A DNA stretch of 64,000 nt from JBBROS01 sp963792675. GTDB lineage: Bacteria; Pseudomonadota; Alphaproteobacteria; Acetobacterales; Acetobacteraceae. Position 1 is the stretch's first letter. Every line of letters begins with the position of its first letter. Of the stretch, positions 39,138 through 49,165 are shown one piece after another. The stretch covers positions 930,001 to 994,000 of the forward strand of contig CAWBWT010000002.1 of assembly GCA_963792675.1 (NCBI GenBank). The letters run 5' to 3'. The position numbers and the translations under genes are program-made. The notes under the pieces were generated by a model. The model ran no database searches, was not told the origin of the DNA, and saw only the letters and a list, made by a program, of their open reading frames with translations.

Positions 39138-42100
39138 CTACAGGCTCCGGGCCGCGAGGCGGGTCGCGAGGCCGGGCGCGACCCGGGTCAGCATCGGCGC
39201 CGGGTCCGGGCGCGTCGCCACCGGCGCCGGGCCGCTCAGCACGACCCCGCGCTCGGCGACGAACCGGCTGAGGTCGGCGGGCGTGTCGATCTCCTGGATC
39301 GTGCCGGTGTCGAAGCACAGCGCCGGCTGCGCCACCTTGATCCAGCTATGGCCGCTCCGCTCGCAGCTATGAAAGAACAGCCGCTCGATGGCATGCGCCG
39401 GGGTATGGTCCAACTGCGCCCCTTCGTCGGGGAAATCGTCGAAGCCGAGATTGAGGTCGAGCAACGGACGCAGCGCGTCCGGCCGGCTCCAGAACATCGA
39501 CCCCGACGGGAAATCCAGCGCCCGGTGCGAGTGCAGTGCGATCCCCATCCGGGCTGCGAGCGCCTGGGCGACCGGATAGTTGCCGTTCCAGCCGAGCCAG
39601 CGCCGGACCGCCTCGTAGTGCTGCGGCGCGACCATGCCGAGGTCCGGTAGCCGGGCGAAGGCGTCCAAGATGCTGCGGACGATCTCCGGCGAGCCCAGCA
39701 AGGTCTCGAACAGGTACGACCGCCACGGCGCCAGGAACGGCGCGTGGTCCGACATCTTCGAATGCAGGTGCAGCACGAGGTCGTAGCGGTCGTAGGCGTC
39801 GGCGAAGCCCACCAGCTTCGGCGCGATGTCGCGCCCGCGGTTCGGCACCACGCGGATCTCGAGCGCGCCTTTGTCCCATGGCGCGAACACCGGCTGCAGC
39901 GCCGCCTGTTTCTCGACCGAGTTCGGTGGAGATCAGCAGGTCGGCCGGCGCCGGCAGGTTGCGGCAATAGAACAGCACCTCCTTCGCGACCCCGGGGTGG
40001 AACAGGTGACACATCACCCCGATCCGCGGCCCAATCCGCGGCTCGGTCGGGGTCGGCACGTAGCCGAACGGCACGGCGGCGCTCCAGTCGCGGGCTGCCG
40101 GCCGGCTCGTCGGCGGGTCCGCTCCCCCGGCCGGCGCTGCGGCCGGGGGAGGGCGGCCCTCGGGCCGGCGATGCACGATGGGGAGGCCCGCCACGATCTC
40201 CCGCACCTTGGCGGCGAACGCCGCAGGCGCGCAGTCCTGCCGGACGCGGCGCAAGGCGTTGCCGCGGATCGTGTCCCACAAGGCCGGGTCGCCGTAGAGC
40301 CGGGCGCAGGCCAGCGCGAAGGCGCCGGGGTCGTCGGCTACCAGCAGCTCCCGTTCGTCGCTCCAGCCGAGCTGCCGGGCGATCAAGCCGGTCGCCACCA
40401 TCGGGATGCCGAGCATCGCCGCCTGATAGGCCTTGAGCGGGATGCCGGCCGCGAGCCGGCTCGGCACCACCATGACCCGGGCGCGGGCCAGCGCCGGCGG
40501 CAGCTCGTCCACCATGCCCAGCAAGTCGAGCTGGTCGCCGTCCATCGCAGCGATGGACGCCGCCTTGTTCAGCCCGACGACCGTCAGGCGCAGCTCCGGC
40601 CGCTGCAGCGTTTCGCGCAGCAGCGGCAGGATCGATCCGGCGAACCAGCGCACCGCCTCGGCATTGGGCGCCGCCTCCTCCTGGATCGCGCCCAGGAACA
40701 CGATCTGGTCGCGCTCGTCGAAGCCGGTGGCGAGCGGCGGCTCGTCCATCGCGTGCCCCAGCAGATGCACGTTGCGGGCGCCGTATTCCTCCAGCAGGTC
40801 CTGCTCGTCCGGCGCGACCGAGATCACCGCATCGGCCAGCCGGGTCAGCCCGACCTCCGCGGCCAGCAGCTTGCGGCGTTCCGTGTCGTTGGCCGGCACG
40901 CCGTCGGCGGCGCGGCGCTGCAGGGTGCGGGTGACGAACAGCGCCTCCGCATCGTACAGCACGGCCGCCCCGCCCAGCAGGTCGCGTTCCGGCCCGATCT
41001 GCTCCAGGAACGACTCCATGTTGTGCGGCCGGCACACCAGGATTGCGTCGAACTGCTGCGGCCGCGCCGCCAGGAAATCGCGCAGTTGGGTGGCATTGCC
41101 GCCAACAAGCACTTCGATCCGCTTGTCCAGCGCGCGGCGCACGCCGTGCCACGTCTCCTTGTGCTCGAACATGGGGAACAGCGTCACCTCGGCCCCAGCC
41201 GCGGCGAACTCGTGCAGCATCCGGTTCGACCGCGGATAGCCGGTGCCGAGCTCGACCTTCGGCACCCGGTCCTCCAGCACCAGAATGCGCGGCGCCTCGC
41301 CATGCGACCGGGCGGCCAGCACGTTCAGCGGGCTTGCCGGATATTGCCCATCCAGCCAGGCCCGGTGCTTGGCCGTGAAGATCGCGTGGTGCTCCGCCTG
41401 CAGCCGCAGCGCGTCGCCGTTGCGGGTCGAGCTGCCGAACTCGTAATGGATGATGGCGGCGTCCGGATCGTAGACCACCCGGCGACCGCTCTGCCAGAGC
41501 CGCACGCAGTAATCAGTCTCCTCGTAATAAGCCGGGGCGAACTGCTCGTCGAAGCCGCTGAGCTCACGGAACAGCGCCAGCGGCGTGAGCAGGAAGGCGC
41601 CCGAGCAGAAATCCACGTCGCGCTGGAACATCACGTCGACGCTGGATGGATCCTGCCCGCGGCCATAGCCGGAGCAGGCGCCGTCGCGCCAGATGATCGA
41701 CCCGGCTTCCTGCAAGGTGCCGTCCGGCAGGATGATGCGGCCGCCCACGGCGCCGATCGAAGGCTCGGAGTCCAGCGTGCGCAAGGCCGAGGCGACCGCG
41801 CCGGGCAGCAGCTGCGCGTCGTTGTTCAGCAGCAGGATCGCCCGCCCGCGCGCCGATTGCGCGGCCAGGTTCACGGCCCTGAGGAAATGCAGGTTGCCGG
41901 CGTTGCGGAGGATCGTCGCGCCCTCGAGCCGGTCCAGCAACGCGCCGGTGTCGTCGGTCGAGCCGTTGTCGGCGATCACCACCTCGACTCCGAACGCGGC
42001 CGCGGCGAGGGTCTGCACGATCGATTCGAGGCAGGCGAAGGTCAGCTCCGCCTGGTTGAACAGCACCAGCAGCACCGTCACGTCCGGCCGCTCGGCGCGC

Positions 42101-43533
42101 GGCAGGGTCAGCATGCCCGGGCTCGCCAGGAACGCTTGCAGCCGCGCCATCAGCACGTCGCGCATCGCCCGCTTCAGCGCCGACGTCGCCATCACGTCGT
42201 CCGCGGCCGGGGGCGCCTCGACCGCCGCGGCCGGCGCTGGCAGCGCCGCGGGCGGCGGCGCTGGCAGGGCGGGCGGGACCGGCCGCAAGCCGCGGCCGGT
42301 CGCGAGCCGGACCGCCGCACGGAGCGGCCGGGTCAGCTTCCACGACGTCGAGCTGATCAAGGACTGCACCATGTGCGCCGAGTGCGCCGCATCCTGCTGC
42401 GCCCGCTCCGCCGTGCGGGCCAAATGTTCGCGGTCGTGCGTGATGCCGGCGATCGCTTCTTCGTAGCCGGCCTGCATCTCGGCCCGGACCCGCTGCTCCT
42501 CGCCGATCAGCCGGGTCTTTTCCCGCACGTCCCGCTGCAGCTGCGCCGCGTGGGCGTCCTTGGTGCCGATAATGTGGTCGCGGAACGCCAATGCCTCGGC
42601 GCGCGACGCCAGGGTGTTGTGCAGCCCGTCGATGATGGCCTGCTTGGCGGCGATCACCTCGGCCCGGGCCTGCAGCAGCGACTCCCGCCAGGCCAACGCC
42701 TCGCGGAGCGCCGCCTGCTCGTTCGGCTGTCCCGCGGCGGCCGCGGCATGCGCGTTGATTTGCCCGACGAGGTTCTCCGCATAGGCGGCCGCCGATTGCA
42801 GCTCCGTGCGCAAGTTGAGAACCTGCACCTGGCGCTGGAACGCCTCGCCGCGTGCGGCGATCAGGCGGCGGAACTTGCCCGCGGCGTCGCCCGGCAGCGC
42901 GAACAACGCCTGCATCGCCGCAGGCTGCTCCGGGCCGACCCCGAGCACGCCGAGCCCATGCGAGTGATCGAACTCGAACCCCGGAAAGCGCTCGCGCAGC
43001 TCGCGCCACAGCCGCCAAACGCCGAACCCGCGCTCGCGCACGTTGGTGTCGTGGAACAGCACCACGGCGCGCGGCGACAACGCGCTGTGCCAGGTCTCGA
43101 AGTCGCGCCGCACCGCCTCATAGGTGTGCATGCCGTCGATGTGCAGCAGGTCGATTTCGCCGTCGGGGAAATAAGGCCGGGCTTCGTCGAAGGTCCCGCG
43201 CAGCAAGGTGGAGAACGGGCGGAAGTGCTCGTTGTTGAAATTGGCAACGCCGGCGAACACGTCCTCGCCATATTGCCCGGCATGCTCGTCGCCGACCCAG
43301 GTATCGACCGCATAGGCGCGTCCCGACGGGACGAAGGCCGCCATCGCTTGGCAGAACGCGAAGTACGAGTTGCCGGAATGGGTCCCGAGTTCCACCAGCG
43401 TCGTGGGCCGCATCGCCTTCACCAGCCAGAACGCAAAGGCCAGGTGACCGGTCCACGGATCGGGCGGAACGATCCGCGCCGGTTCCCAGGTCAACTCGTC
43501 GCCGATGTCCAATCCGGCCAACAGCTCTGGCAT
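39138..43533 (-). CDS. Giant multidomain glycan-assembly protein: methyltransferase, coiled coil, GT2, GT4, RgpF
   Basis: About 1464 residues with five modules in order. A class I methyltransferase spans 1-210 (TTLVELGTHSGNS, DLLHIDGMHTYEAVRRDF). A coiled coil rich in Ala, Glu and Arg covers about 225-390 and ends STSWKLTRPLRAAV. A GT2 domain lies at about 460-700 (VTVLLVLFNQAELTFACLES, VIADNGSTDDTG, LLNNDAQLLPG). A GT-B domain follows at about 750-1090 (IVFLGAIQEEAAPNAEAVRW, GIPLKAYQAAMLGIPMVATG). The last is an RgpF-like domain (VVPNRGRDIAP, LVLHLHSKMSDHAP, MVAPQHYEAV). One frameshift near 39905-39935 separates the RgpF end. RgpF domains act in rhamnan synthesis, so a deoxyhexose-containing surface polymer is likely. 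Confidence 0.85.
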
Positions 43534-43616
43534 TTGGCCTCCTCCAACGCGGCCCCAAGATCGGGACCGCGGCCCATATCCCGCGCGCCTCGGTTAATCA
43601 ACCGAGCGAAGGCCGG

Positions 43617-45671
43617 TCACCCGCCCGCGCGCTTGACCGCAGTGACGACGACGAAATCGCTTCCCACCAGCCCGGCGCGCATCGCCGCATCCTCGGCGGC
43701 GAAGAAGGCGTCCAGTGCCGCCCGGTCCTCGGCCGACCCGTCGGCAAAATTCTGCGCGATCCCGCCCAGGCCGAGGTGCAGCAGCGCGCCCCCGATCGGC
43801 CGCTCCTCGATGATGTCGAAATGCCGACGCAGCGCCGTGAGGATCTCCGAGGACCGGATTGCCTCGCTCGGATCGGCGGCGATCATCGCCTCGACCGTGG
43901 GCCGGGCCTGCAAGGGCCGCGGCCGCCCCGACGGCAACGCCCGCAGCCGCGGCGGCAACGCCTCGAGGAAGCGATTGACCTCGGCGATCTGCGCGTCCGT
44001 CCACTGGAACCGGATCGGTCCCACAAACTCGTGCAGGTGGAAGATGCCGCCGGGCTTCAGCATGGCCGACACCGCGGCGAACAGCGGATCGAGCCGCTCG
44101 ACGTGGTGCACCGACTGATGCGCGAACACCACGTCGATCTGGCCCGGCGCCAACGCCTCCGTTTCCAGGTCGGCCACGTGGTAGCGGATCCCGGTGAAGC
44201 CGCCCGCCTGCGCCAGCCGCCGCGCTTCGGCGATGGCGCCGGGGGCGATGTCGTAGGCGTCGATCTCACGGATCAGGCCGCGGCCGGCGAGGTCGCGCTC
44301 CAGGCCGCCGAACCCGCAGCCGAGCGACACGGCGCGCTCGATCGGCACCGTCAGCCCGCGCGCGCGCAGGAGGTTGGCCAGGTGGCCGTAGCTGTCGACC
44401 TCGGGATCGCCGGACACGAGGCGGTTGAGGCGCGCCCGCACCATTGGATGCGCCATCCAGTACCAGCCCGGCGCCTGCTCGACGTCCACCGACCAGACCG
44501 CGGCCACCCGGTCGCGGCGCTCCTCCGCCGTCATCGCTGCGCCCGGCTTCATCGCTGCGCCTGACGCCGCCGGTCCGGGCTGGGCCGAGGCGCAAGGCAG
44601 GCGTCCCTCCGCCCGGCCGAACCGGTCGTAATGGTCGCGGCCGGACCGGAAGGCGCCGGCGCCGATCGCCGCGTCGACGTCCGGGTTCGCGGCCCGGTAA
44701 AAGGCTTCGTCGAAAGCGGTCGCGCCGGCTTGCTCCGGCCGGCCAGGCCGGCCTTCGGCGCGGCCGCGGCGGCGGAAATGGTCCCAGGCGGAGGTGTAGT
44801 CGCCGGCGTCGACGGCTTGGGCCACGTCGGGATTGGCGCCGAGGTAGTAAGCCGGGTCGAACCATCGCAGGACCGGGTCGTAGGCCGCTGCCGCCGCCCG
44901 CGCCCGAACGACGTCCTTCGCCGCCGGCGGTGCGGCCGTCCGTACCCCGTCCGCCACCCGGCGCAGGGTGACCACGTCCTGGTGTCCGTCCCAGGCTTGC
45001 TCGGCATAGGAGACGAGCTCGAGGCCGCGTCCGGCGACCGCCGCCTCCCACCAGCTCCGGTCCGTCAAGGCAACCCCGTAGCCATTGCTGGCGCCATAGG
45101 CGGCATGGCCGTACCCGCCGGCCGCGTAGGCGTCCAGCACCGACGCCGCGGCGGATGGCTGGAGCCCGTAGCCCCAGCTCCGCAATCCGTCGGCGATCGA
45201 GGGGCCGTGCGAACTCACCACCAGCACCGCACCCGGCTCCATGCACGCCGCCATCCGGTCGAGCAACGCGCCGGTCTGCGCCTCACTCAGATGCGTGACC
45301 AGCGAGCCGACCCAGATCAGCTCGTAGCGATCCGGCAGCCGCAGTGAGCCGAGATCCTCCACCGAGTAGGCCCTTTGCGCCCCGAACTGCCGCGCCGCGA
45401 AGTCCACCCCGGCGCGGTCGAGGTCGCACACCGTCAGCCGCGCCGCCGGGAACCGCGCCCGCAGCATCCGCGTCACCCGGCCATACCCGCACGGGAGGTC
45501 CAGGATCGAGCGCGGCGAGCGTCCCTGCAGCGCCGCCTCGATGCAGGCGAGCGCCGACAGCCCGACATCGAGGTAGTGCGCCTCGCGGCCGTCGAACATC
45601 GTGTCGCCGTCCGCCAGCTCGGTCTGCAGGCCGGGCAGCGGAAAGCCCGGCGGCAGCGCCAGGCGCCTCAT
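43617..45671 (-). CDS. Double SAM methyltransferase with internal NPDV repeats
   Basis: The 684-residue protein has three parts. Methyltransferase 1 spans residues 1-235, with motif I ILDLPCGYG at 56-64. Two ~38-residue repeats follow at 271-308 and 320-357, each of the form F-D-x-A-x-Y ... NPDV ... H-F/Y ... G-R-A-E-G-R. Methyltransferase 2 lies at about 385-684, with motif I VSLGCGFGG at 448-456 and FAHQSVHHV. NPDV/EGR repeats of this kind are often attached to glycosyltransferases and other glycan enzymes in alphaproteobacteria. It starts four bases after the stop of the GT2-GT4 gene. It probably methylates two sugar positions of the glycan. Confidence 0.82.
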   Translation of the reverse strand: MRRLALPPGFPLPGLQTELADGDTMFDGREAHYLDVGLSALACIEAALQGRSPRSILDLPCGYGRVTRMLRARFPAARLTVCDLDRAGVDFAARQFGAQRAYSVEDLGSLRLPDRYELIWVGSLVTHLSEAQTGALLDRMAACMEPGAVLVVSSHGPSIADGLRSWGYGLQPSAAASVLDAYAAGGYGHAAYGASNGYGVALTDRSWWEAAVAGRGLELVSYAEQAWDGHQDVVTLRRVADGVRTAAPPAAKDVVRARAAAAAYDPVLRWFDPAYYLGANPDVAQAVDAGDYTSAWDHFRRRGRAEGRPGRPEQAGATAFDEAFYRAANPDVDAAIGAGAFRSGRDHYDRFGRAEGRLPCASAQPGPAASGAAMKPGAAMTAEERRDRVAAVWSVDVEQAPGWYWMAHPMVRARLNRLVSGDPEVDSYGHLANLLRARGLTVPIERAVSLGCGFGGLERDLAGRGLIREIDAYDIAPGAIAEARRLAQAGGFTGIRYHVADLETEALAPGQIDVVFAHQSVHHVERLDPLFAAVSAMLKPGGIFHLHEFVGPIRFQWTDAQIAEVNRFLEALPPRLRALPSGRPRPLQARPTVEAMIAADPSEAIRSSEILTALRRHFDIIEERPIGGALLHLGLGGIAQNFADGSAEDRAALDAFFAAEDAAMRAGLVGSDFVVVTAVKRAGG

Positions 45672-45675
45672 CGGG

Positions 45676-48600
45676 TCACAAGCCGATCCGCCGCAGCATT
45701 CGGTCCAGCCGCGCCTGCCACTCGTCGGGCGACAGCACGCTCTCGGCATAGGCCAGCCCGCCGCCCGACAGCCGGCCCCACAGCGCCGGGTCGCGGTAGG
45801 CGCGCACGGTCGCCGCCGCGAATGCCGCGGGCTCGGCCTCGACCAGCACGCCGGCCGCTTCCCCCAACGCCATGCCCTCGGCGGCCATCGGCGTCGCGAC
45901 GCAGGGAACCCCGGCCGCGAGGCTCGACGCCACCTTGCCCTTGGCGCCGGCCCCGAACCGCAGCGGCGCCACCGTGAGCCGCAGCGACTCGAACCACGGC
46001 TCGATCTCCGGCAGGTGGCCGAGCAGGCGCACCCGCTCGCCGCCACCCTCCGGCAACCCGTCCAGCAGCCCGGCCGGCGCGTCCGCCCCCACCACCGCCA
46101 GCTCGCAATCCGGCAGGTCGCGGGCGATCAGCGGCCAGATCTCCGTCAGCAGGAACCGCACCGCATCGACGTTCGGCGCGTGCGCGAAGCTGCCGATGAA
46201 GCCGATGCCGCGCCGGGCCGCGAACGGCGTGGCCGGCGGCCGCACTCGGCGCGCCAGCGGCATCTGCACGGTGAAGCTGTCCGGCATGGTCTGGCCGAGC
46301 AGCTCCACCTCGGCCGCCGACACCACCATCGTCGCGTCGCATTGGCGGATGACGTGCTCCTCGCGCGCCCGCACCTGCTGCAGCACCGCCCGCAGCGCCG
46401 CGTCCCCGAGCACGCCCGCCTTGCGCTCTTCACGCAGGAAGTTGAGGTCGATGGCGTTGAACACCAGCCGCGCGCCCATGCAGTGCTGCTGCACCGCTTC
46501 GAGGAACGCGCCGCCGCAAAACACCCGGCACAGCACGACCAGGTCGATCGCCAAGCCCCGCCGCTCGATGAACTGCTCGACTGAAGCCGCGTCGGCGGGC
46601 TGCAGACAGCGCAGGCCCAATGTCTTCAGCCGTTCGCGCGACGGCTGTACGCCGTCATGCTGCTTGGCCGCCGCCAGGATCGTCTCGAACCCCAGCCGCT
46701 CCATGGCCTGCACCAGGTTCACGATCTCGACCGACCCGGCGTCCCGGTCGGGCTGCGGCCAGTGATCATCGATCACCAGGGCCAAGCCCCGCGCGCCTGC
46801 GGCCCGGACCGGCGACGCGTCACGCGACGAGACCGGCCCGCCGCCGCACGGGCCGCCGGCTGCGGCCGGGACGGCTTGCGCGGCTCCGCGGATCGGGGTC
46901 AGGACGCGGCCGATCGCACGCCGCGCCGTTACGCCGCGGCAGGCTTGCAGGGCGGCAATCGCCGCGGTCAGCCGCGAGCGGTCGCGCCGCGCCTGCATGG
47001 CGCTGACCTCGTCCTCACGGGCAAGCGGCACCAAGGGCGTCGCCGCCGGATGGCCGTGCGGCGACGGCGCGCCGAGCCGGCCCAGGCAGGGCCGCTCGTC
47101 CACGAGGCGCAGATTGGGATTGACGAACGGGTCATGCAGCGCCAGCGCGCCCCAGTCGCGCAGCAACCGGTTCCGCTCCTCCTGCGCTTGCACGCGCCGG
47201 GGCCCGAGGTGGTCGGGCGGACGCGACGTCAGCTCCCGATGCTCGACGACGCTCCACGGCGTCCAGACCAGGCGGTAGCCCTGCGCCGTCAGGCGCAGGC
47301 ATAGGTCCACGTCGTTGTAGGCGACCGGCAGCGCCTCGTTGAGGCCGCCCACGGCCTCGAACGCCTCACGCGGCATGGCCATGCAGGCGCCGGTCAGGCC
47401 CCAGACGTCGCGTGCCAGGCCGAGCAGCGCGAGCGACCCGGACGCATCGGCCGTGGGGTCGGACTCCGCGGTCTCGCCGGCAAAGCGGAACAGGTGGCGC
47501 GGAATGCCGGCCTGGTCCGTCGTCAGCCCCGCATGCTGCACCCGCCCGTCCGGATACAGCAGCTTGGCCCCCACCGCGCCCACGCCCGGCTGCACCGCAA
47601 GGGCTACCAGCACCGTGAGCCAGTCCGGCCGCAGCACCGTCACGTCGTTGTTCAGCAGCAGCAGGACCGTGCCGCGCGCCTCCGCCGCCGCGGCGTTGTT
47701 GAGCGCCGACCAATTGAACGCGCCAGGCCGGCGCAGCACCCGCACCCGGTCGAGCCCGGCCAGCTCGTCCAGGAGCGCCGCTGCAGCCGGATCGGTCGTC
47801 CCGTTATCGACCAGCAGCAGCTCGAGCGCCCGGTATTCGGTGCGGTTCAGCACGCCGTCGGCACACACCCGCAGCAGGTCGGCGCGGTCGCGCGTCGGGA
47901 CGATGACCGACACCAGCGGCTCCGGCCGGGGCACCGCGTATCGGGTGCGCAGCCAGCCGGCACGGCCCGGCACCGGCTCGACCTGCGCCGCCACCCGGTC
48001 CCGCCCGAGCTGCGCCCCGGCCGCGTCTTGCATCGCCTCCGCATGACCCGACGGCAGCGCCGAGCGGTGGCACAGCACCGCAGGGATGTGGCGGATCCGC
48101 TCGGCGCGGCTGGCGGCGGCGACCTGGTTGGCCAGGTCGTAGCGCCAAGCCGGGCCGTCGGAGATGGTAGCCGCCCGCACGAGCTCGGTGCGGTAGAAGG
48201 CGAACGGCCCGACCAAGTCGCAGCCGCGCTGCAGCTCCGCGCTCCAGCCCGGCTTGAAGAACGGCCGCTCGCGCCGGCCCTCGGCGTCGAGCCAGTCTTC
48301 GTCGGCGAACAGCAGGTCGATCTCGGGATATTGCGCCATCACGTTGGCCGCGAGCGCCAGGGCGCCGGCGGCCAGACGCTCGGATCCGCCGATGAAGCCG
48401 ACCAGCTCGGTATCGAGCAGCTCGAGCGCGAGGCGGACGACCTCCGCCGGGGGCAAATCCGCCGCCACCGCCCGCCGCAACATGTGCGCCTGCTCGGCGG
48501 GCGCCGGACCGGTCGTTTCCGGCTCGTGCAGCAGCAGGATCGAGCACCCGCTCGGATCGTCCGGCGGCACGGCGCCGTCGAGCAGCACCAGGCCCAAGCG

Positions 48601-49032
48601 CACCGGCCGCATCGGCTGGTGGCCGGGACCAGGCTCGACCAGGGCCGTGCGGGCCGCTTCTTCCTCGTCGGCGATCCACTCCTCGTAGCGCAGCGGGCGC
48701 AGGCGTGCCGGCGGGCTGGGCTGCTCGGCCGCCGCGGGGAAGCCGGGACGCAGCGTTTGCAGGGCGTTGCCGGCCCAGCGCAGCGGGCGCGTAATCCGCC
48801 AACTGGTGCTGGTCTCATAGGCCCGCAGCATGTGCCGGCACGCCTCGAGTTCTGCCTTGGCCGCCGCCAGCGCCGCTTCGGTCTGCTGCTGACGCTGCTC
48901 GGCGATGCCGGGGGACGGGTCGGGGATGTCGAACTTGCGCCGGTTGGCCTCGACGACCCGCTGCATGACCTCATGACCACGGCGGGCCTGCATCTCGTCC
49001 TGTCTTCGACCCACGTTGTCAGCCCGTCGCAT
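45676..49032 (-). CDS. Bifunctional GT2-GT4 glycosyltransferase
   Basis: The 1118-residue protein has a short N-terminal coiled coil (about 40-80) ending in TSWRITRPLRW, matching the same motif in the giant protein. A partial GT2-like segment (FADEDWLDAEGRRERPFFKP) and a complete GT2 domain come next (LVSVIVPTRDRADLLRVCAD, LLNNDVTVLRPDW, NDVDLCLRL). A C-terminal GT4-like domain follows from about 755 (GIGFIGSFAHAPNVDAVRFL, APLRFGAGAKGKVASSLAAG). It is first in the operon. The true start could be the Met at residue 14. Two sequential sugar additions by one polypeptide are likely. Confidence 0.85.
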   Translation of the reverse strand: MRRADNVGRRQDEMQARRGHEVMQRVVEANRRKFDIPDPSPGIAEQRQQQTEAALAAAKAELEACRHMLRAYETSTSWRITRPLRWAGNALQTLRPGFPAAAEQPSPPARLRPLRYEEWIADEEEAARTALVEPGPGHQPMRPVRLGLVLLDGAVPPDDPSGCSILLLHEPETTGPAPAEQAHMLRRAVAADLPPAEVVRLALELLDTELVGFIGGSERLAAGALALAANVMAQYPEIDLLFADEDWLDAEGRRERPFFKPGWSAELQRGCDLVGPFAFYRTELVRAATISDGPAWRYDLANQVAAASRAERIRHIPAVLCHRSALPSGHAEAMQDAAGAQLGRDRVAAQVEPVPGRAGWLRTRYAVPRPEPLVSVIVPTRDRADLLRVCADGVLNRTEYRALELLLVDNGTTDPAAAALLDELAGLDRVRVLRRPGAFNWSALNNAAAAEARGTVLLLLNNDVTVLRPDWLTVLVALAVQPGVGAVGAKLLYPDGRVQHAGLTTDQAGIPRHLFRFAGETAESDPTADASGSLALLGLARDVWGLTGACMAMPREAFEAVGGLNEALPVAYNDVDLCLRLTAQGYRLVWTPWSVVEHRELTSRPPDHLGPRRVQAQEERNRLLRDWGALALHDPFVNPNLRLVDERPCLGRLGAPSPHGHPAATPLVPLAREDEVSAMQARRDRSRLTAAIAALQACRGVTARRAIGRVLTPIRGAAQAVPAAAGGPCGGGPVSSRDASPVRAAGARGLALVIDDHWPQPDRDAGSVEIVNLVQAMERLGFETILAAAKQHDGVQPSRERLKTLGLRCLQPADAASVEQFIERRGLAIDLVVLCRVFCGGAFLEAVQQHCMGARLVFNAIDLNFLREERKAGVLGDAALRAVLQQVRAREEHVIRQCDATMVVSAAEVELLGQTMPDSFTVQMPLARRVRPPATPFAARRGIGFIGSFAHAPNVDAVRFLLTEIWPLIARDLPDCELAVVGADAPAGLLDGLPEGGGERVRLLGHLPEIEPWFESLRLTVAPLRFGAGAKGKVASSLAAGVPCVATPMAAEGMALGEAAGVLVEAEPAAFAAATVRAYRDPALWGRLSGGGLAYAESVLSPDEWQARLDRMLRRIGL

Positions 49033-49165
49033 TCACGCGCGATGCATATACCGAGGCTAGGCACACGTCACCTTGGCGCCCAAGCCCGGCGCCGGGGTGC
49101 GGGCAATTGAGCGTCGCGCCGCGTTCGCTATGCTGGTCGCCTCACCGAACCCAGGAACCGGCACC

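Noticed and set aside
39826..44118. A 1430-codon open frame on the plus strand opposite the giant glycan protein
   Set aside because: It is Arg/Gln/His-rich with no family motif. It exists because the GC-rich minus-strand gene has few complementary stops.
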